Shown piece after piece: positions 47,251 through 56,397 of a DNA stretch of 64,000 nucleotides. This stretch comes from Smaragdicoccus niigatensis DSM 44881 = NBRC 103563 (GTDB lineage Bacteria; Actinomycetota; Actinomycetes; Mycobacteriales; Mycobacteriaceae): positions 1 to 64,000 of the forward strand of contig NZ_AQXZ01000011.1 of assembly GCF_000380645.1 (NCBI RefSeq), read 5' to 3'. The translations under genes and the position numbers were made by a program. Position 1 is the first letter of the stretch, and each line of letters starts with the position of its first letter. The notes under the pieces were generated by a model. The model worked only from the letters and a program-made list of their open reading frames with translations, did no database searches and was not told the DNA's origin.

Positions 47251-47934
47251 CTACGGGAGCTCGACGTCCCGGAAGTCGCTGATCCACTCGTGCGGCTCGC
47301 GCGGCGGGTTGGGTTCCCCCGGTCGCGAAACACCGACGGCCAGCCACCCCGCGGCGACCGCCGCATCGAGCTCGTCCGGGTGGTCGGACAGGAACAGCAG
47401 CTGGTCGCCCGGGATACCGATTGCACCGGCGATCTTCCGGTACGACGACCGCTCACGCTTCGGCCCCGCCGTCGACAGGTCGAAGTGCCCGCTGATCAGC
47501 GACAACAGTTCGCCACCACGCGCGAATTCGAACCAGTCCTTCTGGTTGCGGACCGAGCCGGACGAGTAGACGTACAGCTCCATCCCGCGGTGCCGCCAGG
47601 CCCGCAACGCCGGCGCGACGTCCGCGAAGAACTCACCGAAAACCGCACCTGACCGGAAGCCCTCGGCGCAGACGATTCCCTGCGCCAACTTGAGCGGCTC
47701 GGACTTGACGTCGTTGTTGAGCCAGCCGATAAGGATGTCTGCAACCTCGGCGACGTCCGCATCCGGACGTTTCGCCTGCACGCGAGTCGCCTCGATGATG
47801 GACGCCGCCGCACCCTCGGCGTTCTCCGCGAGCCAGCCCGGCAGCCGGCTGCGGGTGTACCCGTAAAGGTCGCCCCGCACCGACGCCGTCGGGCTGGTCG
47901 TGCCTTCGATGTCGAGGACGAGCGCCCGAATCAT
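47251..47934 (-). CDS. mtnC: Enolase-phosphatase (acireductone synthase)
   Basis: A 227-residue HAD-type enzyme that converts 2,3-diketo-5-methylthiopentyl-1-phosphate to acireductone. Seen: LDIEGTTSPTASV (nucleophile Asp and MtnC-type EGTT), YSSGSVRNQKDWF and LFLSDHPDELDAA with the metal-binding Asp. ATG overlaps the mtnD stop by four bases. Third step of the operon shown in order mtnAB-mtnD-mtnC-ACT. Confidence 0.94.
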   Translation of the reverse strand: MIRALVLDIEGTTSPTASVRGDLYGYTRSRLPGWLAENAEGAAASIIEATRVQAKRPDADVAEVADILIGWLNNDVKSEPLKLAQGIVCAEGFRSGAVFGEFFADVAPALRAWRHRGMELYVYSSGSVRNQKDWFEFARGGELLSLISGHFDLSTAGPKRERSSYRKIAGAIGIPGDQLLFLSDHPDELDAAVAAGWLAVGVSRPGEPNPPREPHEWISDFRDVELP

Positions 47935-48509
47935 GCAGAGACGACGAGTTCGTCGAGGGTCGGGAAACCGCTCGAGATCTTGTCGCCGGTGAAGTCGCCA
48001 ACCCAGCCGTCTTCCTCTTCGAAGAAGCGAACGGCCACGAACTCCGGACGGGTGCCCATGTCGAACCAGTGCAGAGTGCCGGCCGGAACGGAGACGAGGT
48101 CACCGGCGGTGCAGACGGTCGCGAGAACTTCGTCCCCGAGGTGGAGGTAGAAGCAGCCCTGACCGGCAGCGAAGAAGCGGACCTCGTCCTCGGCGTGACG
48201 GTGCTCGTCGAGGAACTTCGCCCGGGCGCCCGCGGCCTTCGCCGGGTATTCCGGGTCGTTGTCGTCCGGGTGGATGCGGACGATGTCGACGAACTTGTAC
48301 CGACCGTCGGCGTTGAGCTCGGCGATCTCATCGGTGTACTTGGCCTGGATGTCTTCGGTTGCGGTGGCTGCCGTCAGACCCAGCAACACCGGCCAGCGGG
48401 AGAAGTCGATCCCGCGCTTGGCGAGCTCGGAGGCGATCTCCGTGTCGTCGGTCGTCCGTAGCTTGACGAGGGATGAGTCATTGGCGGACATGATCTGGAG
48501 CAGGGTCAT
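47931..48509 (-). CDS. mtnD: Acireductone dioxygenase
   Basis: A 192-residue cupin dioxygenase yielding 2-oxo-4-methylthiobutyrate and formate with Fe (or CO with Ni). Metal ligands are in EHRHAEDEVRFFAAGQG (His, His, Glu) and the last His in PAGTLHWFDMG. The start overlaps the stop of the fused mtnA-mtnB gene by four bases and the stop overlaps mtnC by four bases. Confidence 0.94.
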   Translation of the reverse strand: MTLLQIMSANDSSLVKLRTTDDTEIASELAKRGIDFSRWPVLLGLTAATATEDIQAKYTDEIAELNADGRYKFVDIVRIHPDDNDPEYPAKAAGARAKFLDEHRHAEDEVRFFAAGQGCFYLHLGDEVLATVCTAGDLVSVPAGTLHWFDMGTRPEFVAVRFFEEEDGWVGDFTGDKISSGFPTLDELVVSA

Positions 48510-50098
48510 CGGTTCGGTCCAATCTCGCGGGTTCCGGTAAGAGTCGTTAGTTCACACATTGCCTCAAGACACTCCGCGCGGTCGCGGGCCTGCGCAAGCG
48601 TTGTACCCCAGGCAGTGATTCCGTGACCTGCGATGAACAGCACCGGCGGAGCGTCGGGGTTCTCGGTCAGGTACTTCTCGATGTCGGCGCCGATCTGCGG
48701 GACATCGGCGTGGTTGCGGAACATCGGAATGTCGATAGCGTCTGGCCGGGTTCCGCCGAGGCCCTTGATCAGCTCGTATCCGGCGAATCGCACAGAGTCG
48801 CCGGAGGCGGTGATCGACAGTGCGGTGGCATGCGGCGGGTGAACGTGCACCACAGCCTTCGCGTCACGCGTGCGGTAGACCGCCGTGTGAATGGTCGTCT
48901 CGGCAGACGGTCGTCCCGCACTCACGGGACGGGAGTCCACGACATTGACCTCGACCATGTCATCGCCGGTCAACTCGCCTTTGGACAACCCACTCGCGGT
49001 GATGAGCGCGGTTTCGCCCTGGCGCACCGAGATATTGCCGGCGGTCCCCGGCATCCAGCCCGAGCGATACAGACCTCGGGCGGCGGCGGCGATGTCGTCG
49101 CCGGCGTGCGACGTCTGCGACAGCACACCATTCTCGGTCACGACTGCGGTGACCAGGTCGGACGGCGTCACGTCGAAGGCCGGGTTGAAGGCGGCGGTGC
49201 CTTCGGGCGCCGTCAACACTCCCCCGAACCCGGTGACTTCGGATGCTGCCCGCTGCTCGACCACAATGTCCGCGCCGCGAGCGGTGGCCACATCGCGAGT
49301 CGACTCGGGCGCGACGACGATGAACGGAATCCCGTGGTGACGAGCCGCGATCGCGAGCATGTAGGTGCCGATCTTGTTGGCGACGGCACCGTCCGCGGTA
49401 ACTCGGTCCGCGCCCACGATCACTGCGTCGACCTGCTCGGTCGCCATCGCCCACGCCGCGGCGGAGTCGATCGTGAGGCGATGCGGGATGCCGGCTTCGG
49501 CCATTTCGAACGCGGTCAGTCGGGCGCCCTGCAGCAGCGGGCGGGTCTCGTCGACGATGACCTCCGCCAGGGCACCGCGCGAGTGCAGGACTCGCAGCGC
49601 ACCGATGGCCGTACCGAGCGCCGTGGTCGCGAGCCGGCCCGTGTTGCAGTGGGTCAGGATTCGCAGCGGCCGATCCGGGCACAGCTGCTGAATGAGGTCC
49701 GCGGCATTCGTCGCGGCGGCGAGATTGACCCGGCCGTCTTCCTCGAGCATCGCGAGTGCTTCGTCGAGCACGGACCGGGCGCCACCCGGCAGCTTGCTCA
49801 GCGCGCGCTCCACGCCCCACGCGAGATTGACCGCAGTCGGGCGGGCGTCGGCGATGCGCTTGGCTTCGGCCGCCACTTTCTCAGAATCATCGTGCGCGAA
49901 AGCCGCAATCACCACACCGAACGCACCCGAAACGCCGATCGCCGGCGCTCCCCGGATGGCCAAAGACTTGATCGCATCGATGATCTGGTCGACCGTGGTC
50001 AGCCGCATCTCCCGCATCTCATGCGGCAGCAGCCGTTGGTCGACGGTCACCAACGCACCGTCGTCCCACACAATCGAACTCTGATCCCTCACATGCAC
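48506..50098 (-). CDS. mtnAB: Fused methylthioribose-1-phosphate isomerase / methylthioribulose-1-phosphate dehydratase
   Basis: A 530-residue fusion of two successive enzymes. Residues 1-325 are MtnA: LAIRGAPAIGVSGAFG, catalytic Cys151 in THCNTGRLAT, Asp231 in VGADRVTADGAVANKIGTY. Residues about 335-530 are MtnB: AARGLYRSGWMPGTAGNISVR, GLSKGELTGDD, the metal histidines in VVHVHPPHAT, and IAGHGITAWGTTLAQARDR. Start GTG 50098 or 50092; no ribosome-binding site, perhaps leaderless. With mtnD and mtnC it gives a short path from methylthioribose-1-phosphate to the methionine precursor. A fusion of these two is known in a minority of bacteria. Confidence 0.92.
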   Translation of the reverse strand: MHVRDQSSIVWDDGALVTVDQRLLPHEMREMRLTTVDQIIDAIKSLAIRGAPAIGVSGAFGVVIAAFAHDDSEKVAAEAKRIADARPTAVNLAWGVERALSKLPGGARSVLDEALAMLEEDGRVNLAAATNAADLIQQLCPDRPLRILTHCNTGRLATTALGTAIGALRVLHSRGALAEVIVDETRPLLQGARLTAFEMAEAGIPHRLTIDSAAAWAMATEQVDAVIVGADRVTADGAVANKIGTYMLAIAARHHGIPFIVVAPESTRDVATARGADIVVEQRAASEVTGFGGVLTAPEGTAAFNPAFDVTPSDLVTAVVTENGVLSQTSHAGDDIAAAARGLYRSGWMPGTAGNISVRQGETALITASGLSKGELTGDDMVEVNVVDSRPVSAGRPSAETTIHTAVYRTRDAKAVVHVHPPHATALSITASGDSVRFAGYELIKGLGGTRPDAIDIPMFRNHADVPQIGADIEKYLTENPDAPPVLFIAGHGITAWGTTLAQARDRAECLEAMCELTTLTGTREIGPNR

Positions 50099-50203
50099 GC
50101 AACAACGGTAGCGAACCAGTATGACAAGGGCGAAAAGCTGGGACGACCAGCTCATTCCGCACGAGGATTGAACCGAGATCCGATACTCACATTGAGGGAC
50201 GCC

Positions 50204-50647
50204 ATGGACGCAAAGTTCACCGTCGAATTCGACACCGCAGCGACTCCGGAACAGGTTGTCGGAGCACTCACCGACTTCACCGGCAACCGGCCGAACGTAT
50301 GGAAAGGATTGACGCGCAGCGACTATCAAGTGCATTCGATCGGCCCGACGTCAGCGGACGTCACCGAAGGCACCGTGAAGTTCTGGGCGCGCGAGTCCTA
50401 CGACTGGTCGCAACCCGGTCGCGTCACGTGGACGTGCCGGGAATCGAAGTTTCTGAACCCGGGAACGACGATGCAGGTCGTCGCCACGCCGAACGGCAGC
50501 GGTTCCCACGTGACGTACGACTTCCACCGGAATTTCCGGGGCTTCCGCGGCGCAACCCTGTACCCCTTCATCAAGCTCACCGGCAAGGGCTACTTCCGCA
50601 AGTACTTCAAGTCGACGTTCGACCGGGTCGCACAGACCGGGGCCTAA
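50204..50647 (+). CDS. SRPBCC/START-like protein
   Basis: A 147-residue START-like fold: MDAKFTVEFDTAATPEQVVGALTDFTGNRPNVW..., strands through the middle and the C-terminal helix YFRKYFKSTFDRVA. Divergent from the mtn operon, 105 bases apart. Likely lipid or hydrophobic-ligand binding; no enzyme motif. ATG 50204 preceded by GAGGGAC. A separate SRPBCC protein is at 37940. Confidence 0.82.
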   Translation: MDAKFTVEFDTAATPEQVVGALTDFTGNRPNVWKGLTRSDYQVHSIGPTSADVTEGTVKFWARESYDWSQPGRVTWTCRESKFLNPGTTMQVVATPNGSGSHVTYDFHRNFRGFRGATLYPFIKLTGKGYFRKYFKSTFDRVAQTGA

Positions 50648-50784
50648 GCCAGACCGGAGCTGACCGAACTCGACCTCACCCCCGGCCAACGGTGGTGGTA
50701 GCGTTCCCGCCCGAGACGGCGGGCGATTCATCCCGTTGGTCCAGGTAGTACCTCTTTTCGGGTTGAGGGGGAACGGGCAGCACT

Positions 50785-53253
50785 GTGCAGCAATCTGACC
50801 TGCAAGAACGACTCACCGACCCACCCGCCGCATGGTCTGACAACCCGGCCGTCATCGGCGAACACGTTGAGCTGACGTACCGCGAACTTCACCGCTCCGC
50901 GAACCAGGTCGCGAACGCCATACTCGCCCGAACCGGGCCGGGACCGATCGCCCTTCTCCTCGACCACGACACGTCCGCGATCGTCGCCGCACTCGGTGTT
51001 CTCAAAGCGGGCGGGCACTACATCGCACTCGATGTCACCTGGCCATTCGAGCGACTGGTGGCGACCGTCGGCGATTCCAATGCGCGGTTTCTCCTCACGA
51101 GTTCGCCGCATTCGGAGACCGCGAGGGGGCTGCAGACTCGTGTCGAGCAGCTCCGATTCGTCGTCGACATCAGGCAGCTCGAATCGGAGCCTTCAAACGA
51201 CGTCGCCGGACCGTCGAATGCGGACGATCCCGCACTGATCGTGTACACCTCCGGCTCGACCGGACTCCCGAAGGGCGTGTGGCACAGCCACGCATGCCTC
51301 CTTGAGAACGCACAGATATGCGCATCTCTCCTCGAAATCCAACCTGGCGACCGGATGTCGCTCGTCCACGGACTCGGCACGATGGCCAGCGCGACGACGT
51401 TATGGGCGACGTTGCTCAGCGGAGCTGCAGTCGTCCCGATAGATCCGCGGAAAGGTCCACCCGCTCACCTGAGGGAGCGCATCGCGACCTGTGGTGTCAC
51501 CGGATTACACCTGGTCCCGACAGTTTTTCGGCATCTGGTCGAGCGGGCTGAGACCGGGGCATTCGCTGGAGTCCGGCACGTCCGATTGGGCGGTGAGGCC
51601 GTCACACGCAGCGACTGGCAACTCTGGCGCCGGCACTTCGACGACGACTCGCGACTCCACGTGAGCCTCGGCTCCTCCGAGACCGGTCTGATCAGCCACG
51701 CGGTGTACGACCGAAACACGGCCGAGCCACCTCCGATCCTGCCTCTGGGCAGCGCCGTCCCCGGCCGGGAGGTCGTGGTGCTCGGTGACCGCGGCGAGCG
51801 TGCGGAACCAGGCGAGGTTGGGCGGCTGATGATCCGTGGCCGCCACCTCTTCGGCGGTTACCACGGGCGTCCCGAGGAAACGGCCGCAGTCCGTTCGGTC
51901 GGCACCGACGGATTCACGTCGTTCCTCAGCGGCGACCTGGGGTGGTACGACAGTGACGGCCAACTGTTCCATGCCGGTCGCGCGGACAGCCAGGTCAAGA
52001 TCGACGGTGTTCGGGTCGAGCCCGCGGAAGTCGAGCACGCTCTTCGCACGTTGCCCTGGGTCGCCGATGCCGCCGTGGTCGCACACTCTCGGCCACAGGG
52101 ACGGTCTGCACTCGCGGCGTTCGTCGTCGCCCGCGAGGACAATCCGGCAGGCCTGCGATCCGTGCGCTCGCACCTGCGCGAACTCCTTCCGCCGCAAATG
52201 ATTCCGATGACGGTGGAACCTCTCGACGCGTTGCCGACGCTGGCCAGCGGAAAGATCGATCGGCGCGCGTTGACGTCCCGACCCGTGACGCGTCAACCGC
52301 ACGCCGGCCCCCGAAACGAGATCGAGTCCGCGCTCGCCGAAGTCTGGCAGCGGGTTCTCGGTGTCTCCAACCTTTCGATGACCGACGATTTCTTCGTCGA
52401 CCTCGGTGGCAACTCACTCGCCGCGGCGCAGGTGCTCGTGGAGACCGGCGAGATCGTCGGTCGCAAGCTGTCGATCGACTTCCTGTATCAGTCCAGCACC
52501 GTGGCTGCTATCTCGGAGCGCGTCGTCGATACCGGGTGGGAGCCCCCATCGGACGGCACGCTGGTCGTCCACCCCGAGGGCCGGCGCCGACCGTTGTTCG
52601 GAATATGCGGAATGTACGGACATGCGCTCCGCCTACTGCTCATCGGGCAAGCGTTGGATCCCGACCAACCGGTGTACGGTCTGCAGCCGCCCGGAATGGA
52701 CTGGACGACAGTCGGCGCGACCACGGTCGACGCCATGGCAGCGCACTACGTCGACTCGATTCGGCGGATCCAGCCACACGGCCCGTATCAGCTTCTGGGC
52801 ACAAGCTTCGGCGGCGTTCTCGCGTTCGTCATCGCTCGGCAATTTCAGTCCGAAGGTGAGCAGGTCGAATGGCTCGGAATGGTCGACACCGCGCCACCGG
52901 ACTGCATCGTCAAGGGCCGTCGAAACCGCGCCGCCAAGCGTGATTACAACGGGGCAGAAAGCTCAGACCCGGTCCTGTCCATGGGCCTACGCGTTGCGGT
53001 CCAGCATGCCGACGCCCTCGCGAATTTCGTACTCGATGGTTCATTCCAGGGTCGTTTGACGTATTTCCGGGCCAAGGAACCGCGGACACTGCCGTGGCGG
53101 GACCGGCGGCGACTGTGGTCGCACCTCGTCACCGACCGCGTTCACACCGTGCAGGTCCCGGGCTGGCACGGAAACTTCCATCGCGAGCCGCAGTTCTCCG
53201 CGGTCGTCGCAGAACTACGACAATCCCTCGGCCACACGAAGGACCCTCGATGA
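50785..53253 (+). CDS. One-module NRPS-like protein (adenylation - carrier - thioesterase)
   Basis: An 822-residue protein. Adenylation domain 1-500: A3 IVYTSGSTGLPKGVWHSH (152-169), A5 SSETGLISH (297-305), A8 SQVKIDGVRVEPAEVEHAL and A10 LASGKIDRRAL. Carrier domain near 510-575 with phosphopantetheine Ser544 in DLGGNSLAAAQ. Thioesterase from about 600 with nucleophile Ser674 in GTSFGG. No condensation domain. It would activate one amino or keto acid, hold it as a thioester and release or dimerise it. Start GTG 50785. The stop overlaps the next gene by four bases. Product unknown. Confidence 0.9.
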   Translation: MQQSDLQERLTDPPAAWSDNPAVIGEHVELTYRELHRSANQVANAILARTGPGPIALLLDHDTSAIVAALGVLKAGGHYIALDVTWPFERLVATVGDSNARFLLTSSPHSETARGLQTRVEQLRFVVDIRQLESEPSNDVAGPSNADDPALIVYTSGSTGLPKGVWHSHACLLENAQICASLLEIQPGDRMSLVHGLGTMASATTLWATLLSGAAVVPIDPRKGPPAHLRERIATCGVTGLHLVPTVFRHLVERAETGAFAGVRHVRLGGEAVTRSDWQLWRRHFDDDSRLHVSLGSSETGLISHAVYDRNTAEPPPILPLGSAVPGREVVVLGDRGERAEPGEVGRLMIRGRHLFGGYHGRPEETAAVRSVGTDGFTSFLSGDLGWYDSDGQLFHAGRADSQVKIDGVRVEPAEVEHALRTLPWVADAAVVAHSRPQGRSALAAFVVAREDNPAGLRSVRSHLRELLPPQMIPMTVEPLDALPTLASGKIDRRALTSRPVTRQPHAGPRNEIESALAEVWQRVLGVSNLSMTDDFFVDLGGNSLAAAQVLVETGEIVGRKLSIDFLYQSSTVAAISERVVDTGWEPPSDGTLVVHPEGRRRPLFGICGMYGHALRLLLIGQALDPDQPVYGLQPPGMDWTTVGATTVDAMAAHYVDSIRRIQPHGPYQLLGTSFGGVLAFVIARQFQSEGEQVEWLGMVDTAPPDCIVKGRRNRAAKRDYNGAESSDPVLSMGLRVAVQHADALANFVLDGSFQGRLTYFRAKEPRTLPWRDRRRLWSHLVTDRVHTVQVPGWHGNFHREPQFSAVVAELRQSLGHTKDPR

Positions 53254-55262
53254 CATCGACTCAGACGGCCCTCCTCCTGGTTGACCTTCAGCAGGACTTC
53301 CTGTCCTCGCCAACCCTGACACCGACGCGTGGCGAGTTGATCGATCGCGCGACCACCCTCGTGGACGGATGGCGACGCCAAGGCAAACCGGTCGTGCACG
53401 TGATCACCACGGTCGCCCGTGACGACGACCGGCGAATGCCGCACTGGCGGGCGGCAGGTGTCTGGCGTTGTGAAGCCGGCACCGCAGGTCACCAGACGCC
53501 GGACACACTCAGGCCGCAATCCGGCGAACCTGTCGTTCACAAGACGGACTTCAGCGGGTTCGGCGGCACCGACCTGGCATCAACGCTCGAGGCACTGAAC
53601 GCCAGCGCGATCGTCATTGCCGGAACGCACCTGCACGCGTGTGTTCGTGCGACGGCTCTCGACGCCTACCAGCGCCGGCTCGACGTGACGATCGCAGCCG
53701 ACGCCGTCGGAACAGACGACGGGCTGCACGCCCAGGCGACGAAGGACTGGCTGGCTGCCAGAGGTATCACATTCCGCCCGGTGGACCGCCTGCTGACCGC
53801 ACCAGAAGTGGTGCACGAGGCGACTGCCGAAGAGCTGCCGAGCCTGATCGCCGGCCCCGACGAGGAAGTCGGCACCGGCTCCAAGCAGCTGAACCATGCG
53901 TTTCCCGCGCAGAGCAGCCACGTTGCCTGGACTGTCGCGGCCGGTGACGCACGTGCGGTCGACCGCGCGGTCAGTGCGGCGAGAGCAGCCGCTCCGGGGT
54001 GGCGAGAAGCCGGCGGGCGCGCCCGGGCCGCCGCTCTCGTCAAGGTGACCGAAGAGCTTGCCGCAGCGGCTGATTCGTTTACTGCGGCGATCGTGGCGGA
54101 TGTCGGTAAGCCCGTCAGTGCCGCACGCGCCGAGGTCGCTCGCACGGTCGACCTCCTGCGCGCAGTGAGCGCTCGCGGCGACGACTCGGTCGTGGCTGTC
54201 TGCGGGCCGGCGTCGATTTCCGAGGACCGTCCCGTCGGGACGATCGGGGTGATCACTCCGTGGAACAACCCACTCGCGATCGCGGTCGGCAAGATCGCGC
54301 CGGCCCTGGTCTACGGCAACACCGTCCTGTGGAAGCCATCGCCCGCCGCCACGCGAATTGCCGTGATGTTCGCGAGGTTGACGGCGACGCATCTGCCGCC
54401 GGGGGCGATCAGCATGATCGCGGGCGATGAATCAACCGCGCAGTTGGTGATGGCACACTCCGGCGTCGATGCGGTCACCATCACGGGTGGCGACGCCGCC
54501 GGTCGTGCGGCGCGCCTGATGTGTGCCCGCCGTGGCGTTCCCCTCCAGGCAGAGCTCGGCGGAAACAACGCGGCCCTCGTCGCGGCCGACGCCGATCTCG
54601 ACGCAGCTGCGATCGAGATCGTTGCCGGCGCTTTCGACTTCGCCGGACAACGCTGCACCGCGAACCGACGGGTCATCGTCGAGGAATCGGTGCTGGACGA
54701 CTTCGATGCGGCACTCCGGCGGGCGATGTCGCACGTGGTGCTCGGCCGACCCGAGGAAGAAACGACCACGGTGGGCCCGGTCATCGGAGAATCGGCGCGC
54801 GCACGTATCGAGCGAGCCATCAGCAGAGCGATTCGCGACGGCGCGATTCCCGTTACCGGCAGTGCGGAACCCGATGACGCCGCACTCCGGGCGGAGGGCG
54901 CCTACGTGCGGCCCGTGATTCTGCGTTGCGCCGACCCTCGGCTCGAGATCGTGCAGGAGGAGACGTTCGGCCCGGTGCTCGTCGTACAGCCCGCAGCGGA
55001 CTGGGCCGAGGCGATCGACCTCGCGAACGGAGTTCGGCACGGATTGGTGGCGGCAGCGTTCACCCGTTCGCCCGACAAACAGGAACAGTTTCTTCGAGAC
55101 ATCCGGGTCGGCATTGTGAAGTTGGGATCCAGCACCGCGGGCGCAGACGTCGAGGCGCCGTTCGGTGGCTGGGGTCATTCCGGCGTGGGACCGCCGGAGC
55201 ACGGCGCGTACAACCGCCAGTTCTACACACGCCCTCGTGCCGTGTACGGTTTGTCCATATGA
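53250..55262 (+). CDS. Isochorismatase-like hydrolase / aldehyde dehydrogenase fusion
   Basis: A 670-residue fusion. Residues 1-190: cysteine hydrolase (isochorismatase family) with Asp12 (DLQQDF), Lys98 (VVHKTDFSGFGGT) and Cys131 (THLHACVRATALDAYQRRL). From about 220: NAD(P)-dependent aldehyde dehydrogenase with GVITPWNNPLAIAV, Glu435 (LQAELGGNNAA), Cys469 (FAGQRCTANRR) and EETFGPVLVVQ. All catalytic residues are present in both. The hydrolase could release an amide or ester group and the dehydrogenase oxidise the resulting aldehyde. ATGA overlaps with both neighbours indicate a strict operon. I know of no well-described protein with this pairing in this context. Confidence 0.9.
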   Translation: MTSTQTALLLVDLQQDFLSSPTLTPTRGELIDRATTLVDGWRRQGKPVVHVITTVARDDDRRMPHWRAAGVWRCEAGTAGHQTPDTLRPQSGEPVVHKTDFSGFGGTDLASTLEALNASAIVIAGTHLHACVRATALDAYQRRLDVTIAADAVGTDDGLHAQATKDWLAARGITFRPVDRLLTAPEVVHEATAEELPSLIAGPDEEVGTGSKQLNHAFPAQSSHVAWTVAAGDARAVDRAVSAARAAAPGWREAGGRARAAALVKVTEELAAAADSFTAAIVADVGKPVSAARAEVARTVDLLRAVSARGDDSVVAVCGPASISEDRPVGTIGVITPWNNPLAIAVGKIAPALVYGNTVLWKPSPAATRIAVMFARLTATHLPPGAISMIAGDESTAQLVMAHSGVDAVTITGGDAAGRAARLMCARRGVPLQAELGGNNAALVAADADLDAAAIEIVAGAFDFAGQRCTANRRVIVEESVLDDFDAALRRAMSHVVLGRPEEETTTVGPVIGESARARIERAISRAIRDGAIPVTGSAEPDDAALRAEGAYVRPVILRCADPRLEIVQEETFGPVLVVQPAADWAEAIDLANGVRHGLVAAAFTRSPDKQEQFLRDIRVGIVKLGSSTAGADVEAPFGGWGHSGVGPPEHGAYNRQFYTRPRAVYGLSI

Positions 55263-56392
55263 GCCGCTGGTTACCGGCAATTACCGGTCACGCCCCCGGA
55301 AAAATCTCTCCCAAGTCTGAAGTCGTCATCGGCGTCCTGCCGGGCGAAGGCGTCGGGCCCGACCTCACGCAGAAGTGCGTTCAGGTCCTCGAGGCCACGA
55401 GCACACTGCACGGATTCCCGGTGCAGGTTCTGCACGGACCTAGCGGTCATGGTGACCTGCTGACGGCGGACGTTCGACAATTCCACGCGGACGTCTTCGC
55501 CCGCGGGGGCGCGGTCCTGTCCGGCGCGGTCGGCGGACGATTCGTGTACGACCTGCGTCGTGACTTCGACCTGTACTGCAAGCTCGTGCCGGTCCGCCCG
55601 TGGCGCGCCCTGCTCGATAACTCACCGCTACGTCCCGAGCACGTGCGGGACGTCGACATCATGATCGTTCGGGAGAACAGCGCGGGCCTGTATCAGGGCG
55701 TTGCGACCGTCGATGGTGAGGGCGACGAACGACGGGTTGTGCACTCCTTCGAGTACAGCCAGGCCGAGGTTTCGCGGATCGTTCGGGCGGCAGCCGCTCT
55801 CGCGGCGGGTCGCCGGGGACGGCTTGCGGTCGTTTACAAGGCCGGCGGACTGCCGACCATGAGCCGACTGTGGCGGGAGGCCGGAGAGGAAGCCGCGGCA
55901 TCGTTCGGTGTCGAGACCAGCTTCGTCGACATCGACCTGTGCGCTTACGAACTCGTCAGCAAGCCGGCGTCCTTCGATGTGATCGTCGCGCCCAACACGT
56001 TCGGTGACATCCTGGCCGACATCTCGGCTCTCCTCCTGGGCGGCCGTGGCGTTTCTTTCTCCGGCAACTACGCGCCCTCGGGTAACGCGGTCTACCAGAC
56101 CAACCACGGTGCCGCGTTCGATCTCGTGGGAGCCGACGCCGCGAACCCTGTTGGCCAGATTTCGTCCTTGGCGATGCTGCTTCGGGAAAGCGCCGGAATG
56201 CCCGCCGCGGCGCGCACGATCGACGCCGCGATCAAGACGGTGTGGAACGACGGGTGGCGAACCCGCGACGTCGCCGGACCGACTCACAAGGTCATCGGTA
56301 CGAGCGAGTTGGTGGCTCGAATCGTGGATGCGATCGATCAGATGGCGGACGAGCCCGAGCCGGACGACGCGGAACTAATCTCCCAGCACTGA
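55259..56392 (+). CDS. Isocitrate/isopropylmalate-dehydrogenase family enzyme
   Basis: A 377-residue beta-decarboxylating dehydrogenase. Seen: VVIGVLPGEGVGPDLTQKCV at the start, DVDIMIVRENSAGLYQG, FDVIVAPNTFGDILADISALLLGG (metal Asp residues) and ETVN-type end region. It is not the housekeeping leuB-like gene of the leucine pathway by context; a tartrate-, homoisocitrate- or 3-isopropylmalate-like substrate feeding the NRPS-like protein is plausible. Coupled by a 4-base overlap to the fusion gene. Confidence 0.88.
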   Translation: MSRWLPAITGHAPGKISPKSEVVIGVLPGEGVGPDLTQKCVQVLEATSTLHGFPVQVLHGPSGHGDLLTADVRQFHADVFARGGAVLSGAVGGRFVYDLRRDFDLYCKLVPVRPWRALLDNSPLRPEHVRDVDIMIVRENSAGLYQGVATVDGEGDERRVVHSFEYSQAEVSRIVRAAAALAAGRRGRLAVVYKAGGLPTMSRLWREAGEEAAASFGVETSFVDIDLCAYELVSKPASFDVIVAPNTFGDILADISALLLGGRGVSFSGNYAPSGNAVYQTNHGAAFDLVGADAANPVGQISSLAMLLRESAGMPAAARTIDAAIKTVWNDGWRTRDVAGPTHKVIGTSELVARIVDAIDQMADEPEPDDAELISQH

Positions 56393-56397
56393 GACCG

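Noticed and set aside
50706-50723. Hairpin CCCGCC/GGCGGG before the NRPS-like gene as a terminator
   Set aside because: Only a 6-bp stem with no T tract; too weak in GC-rich DNA to call.
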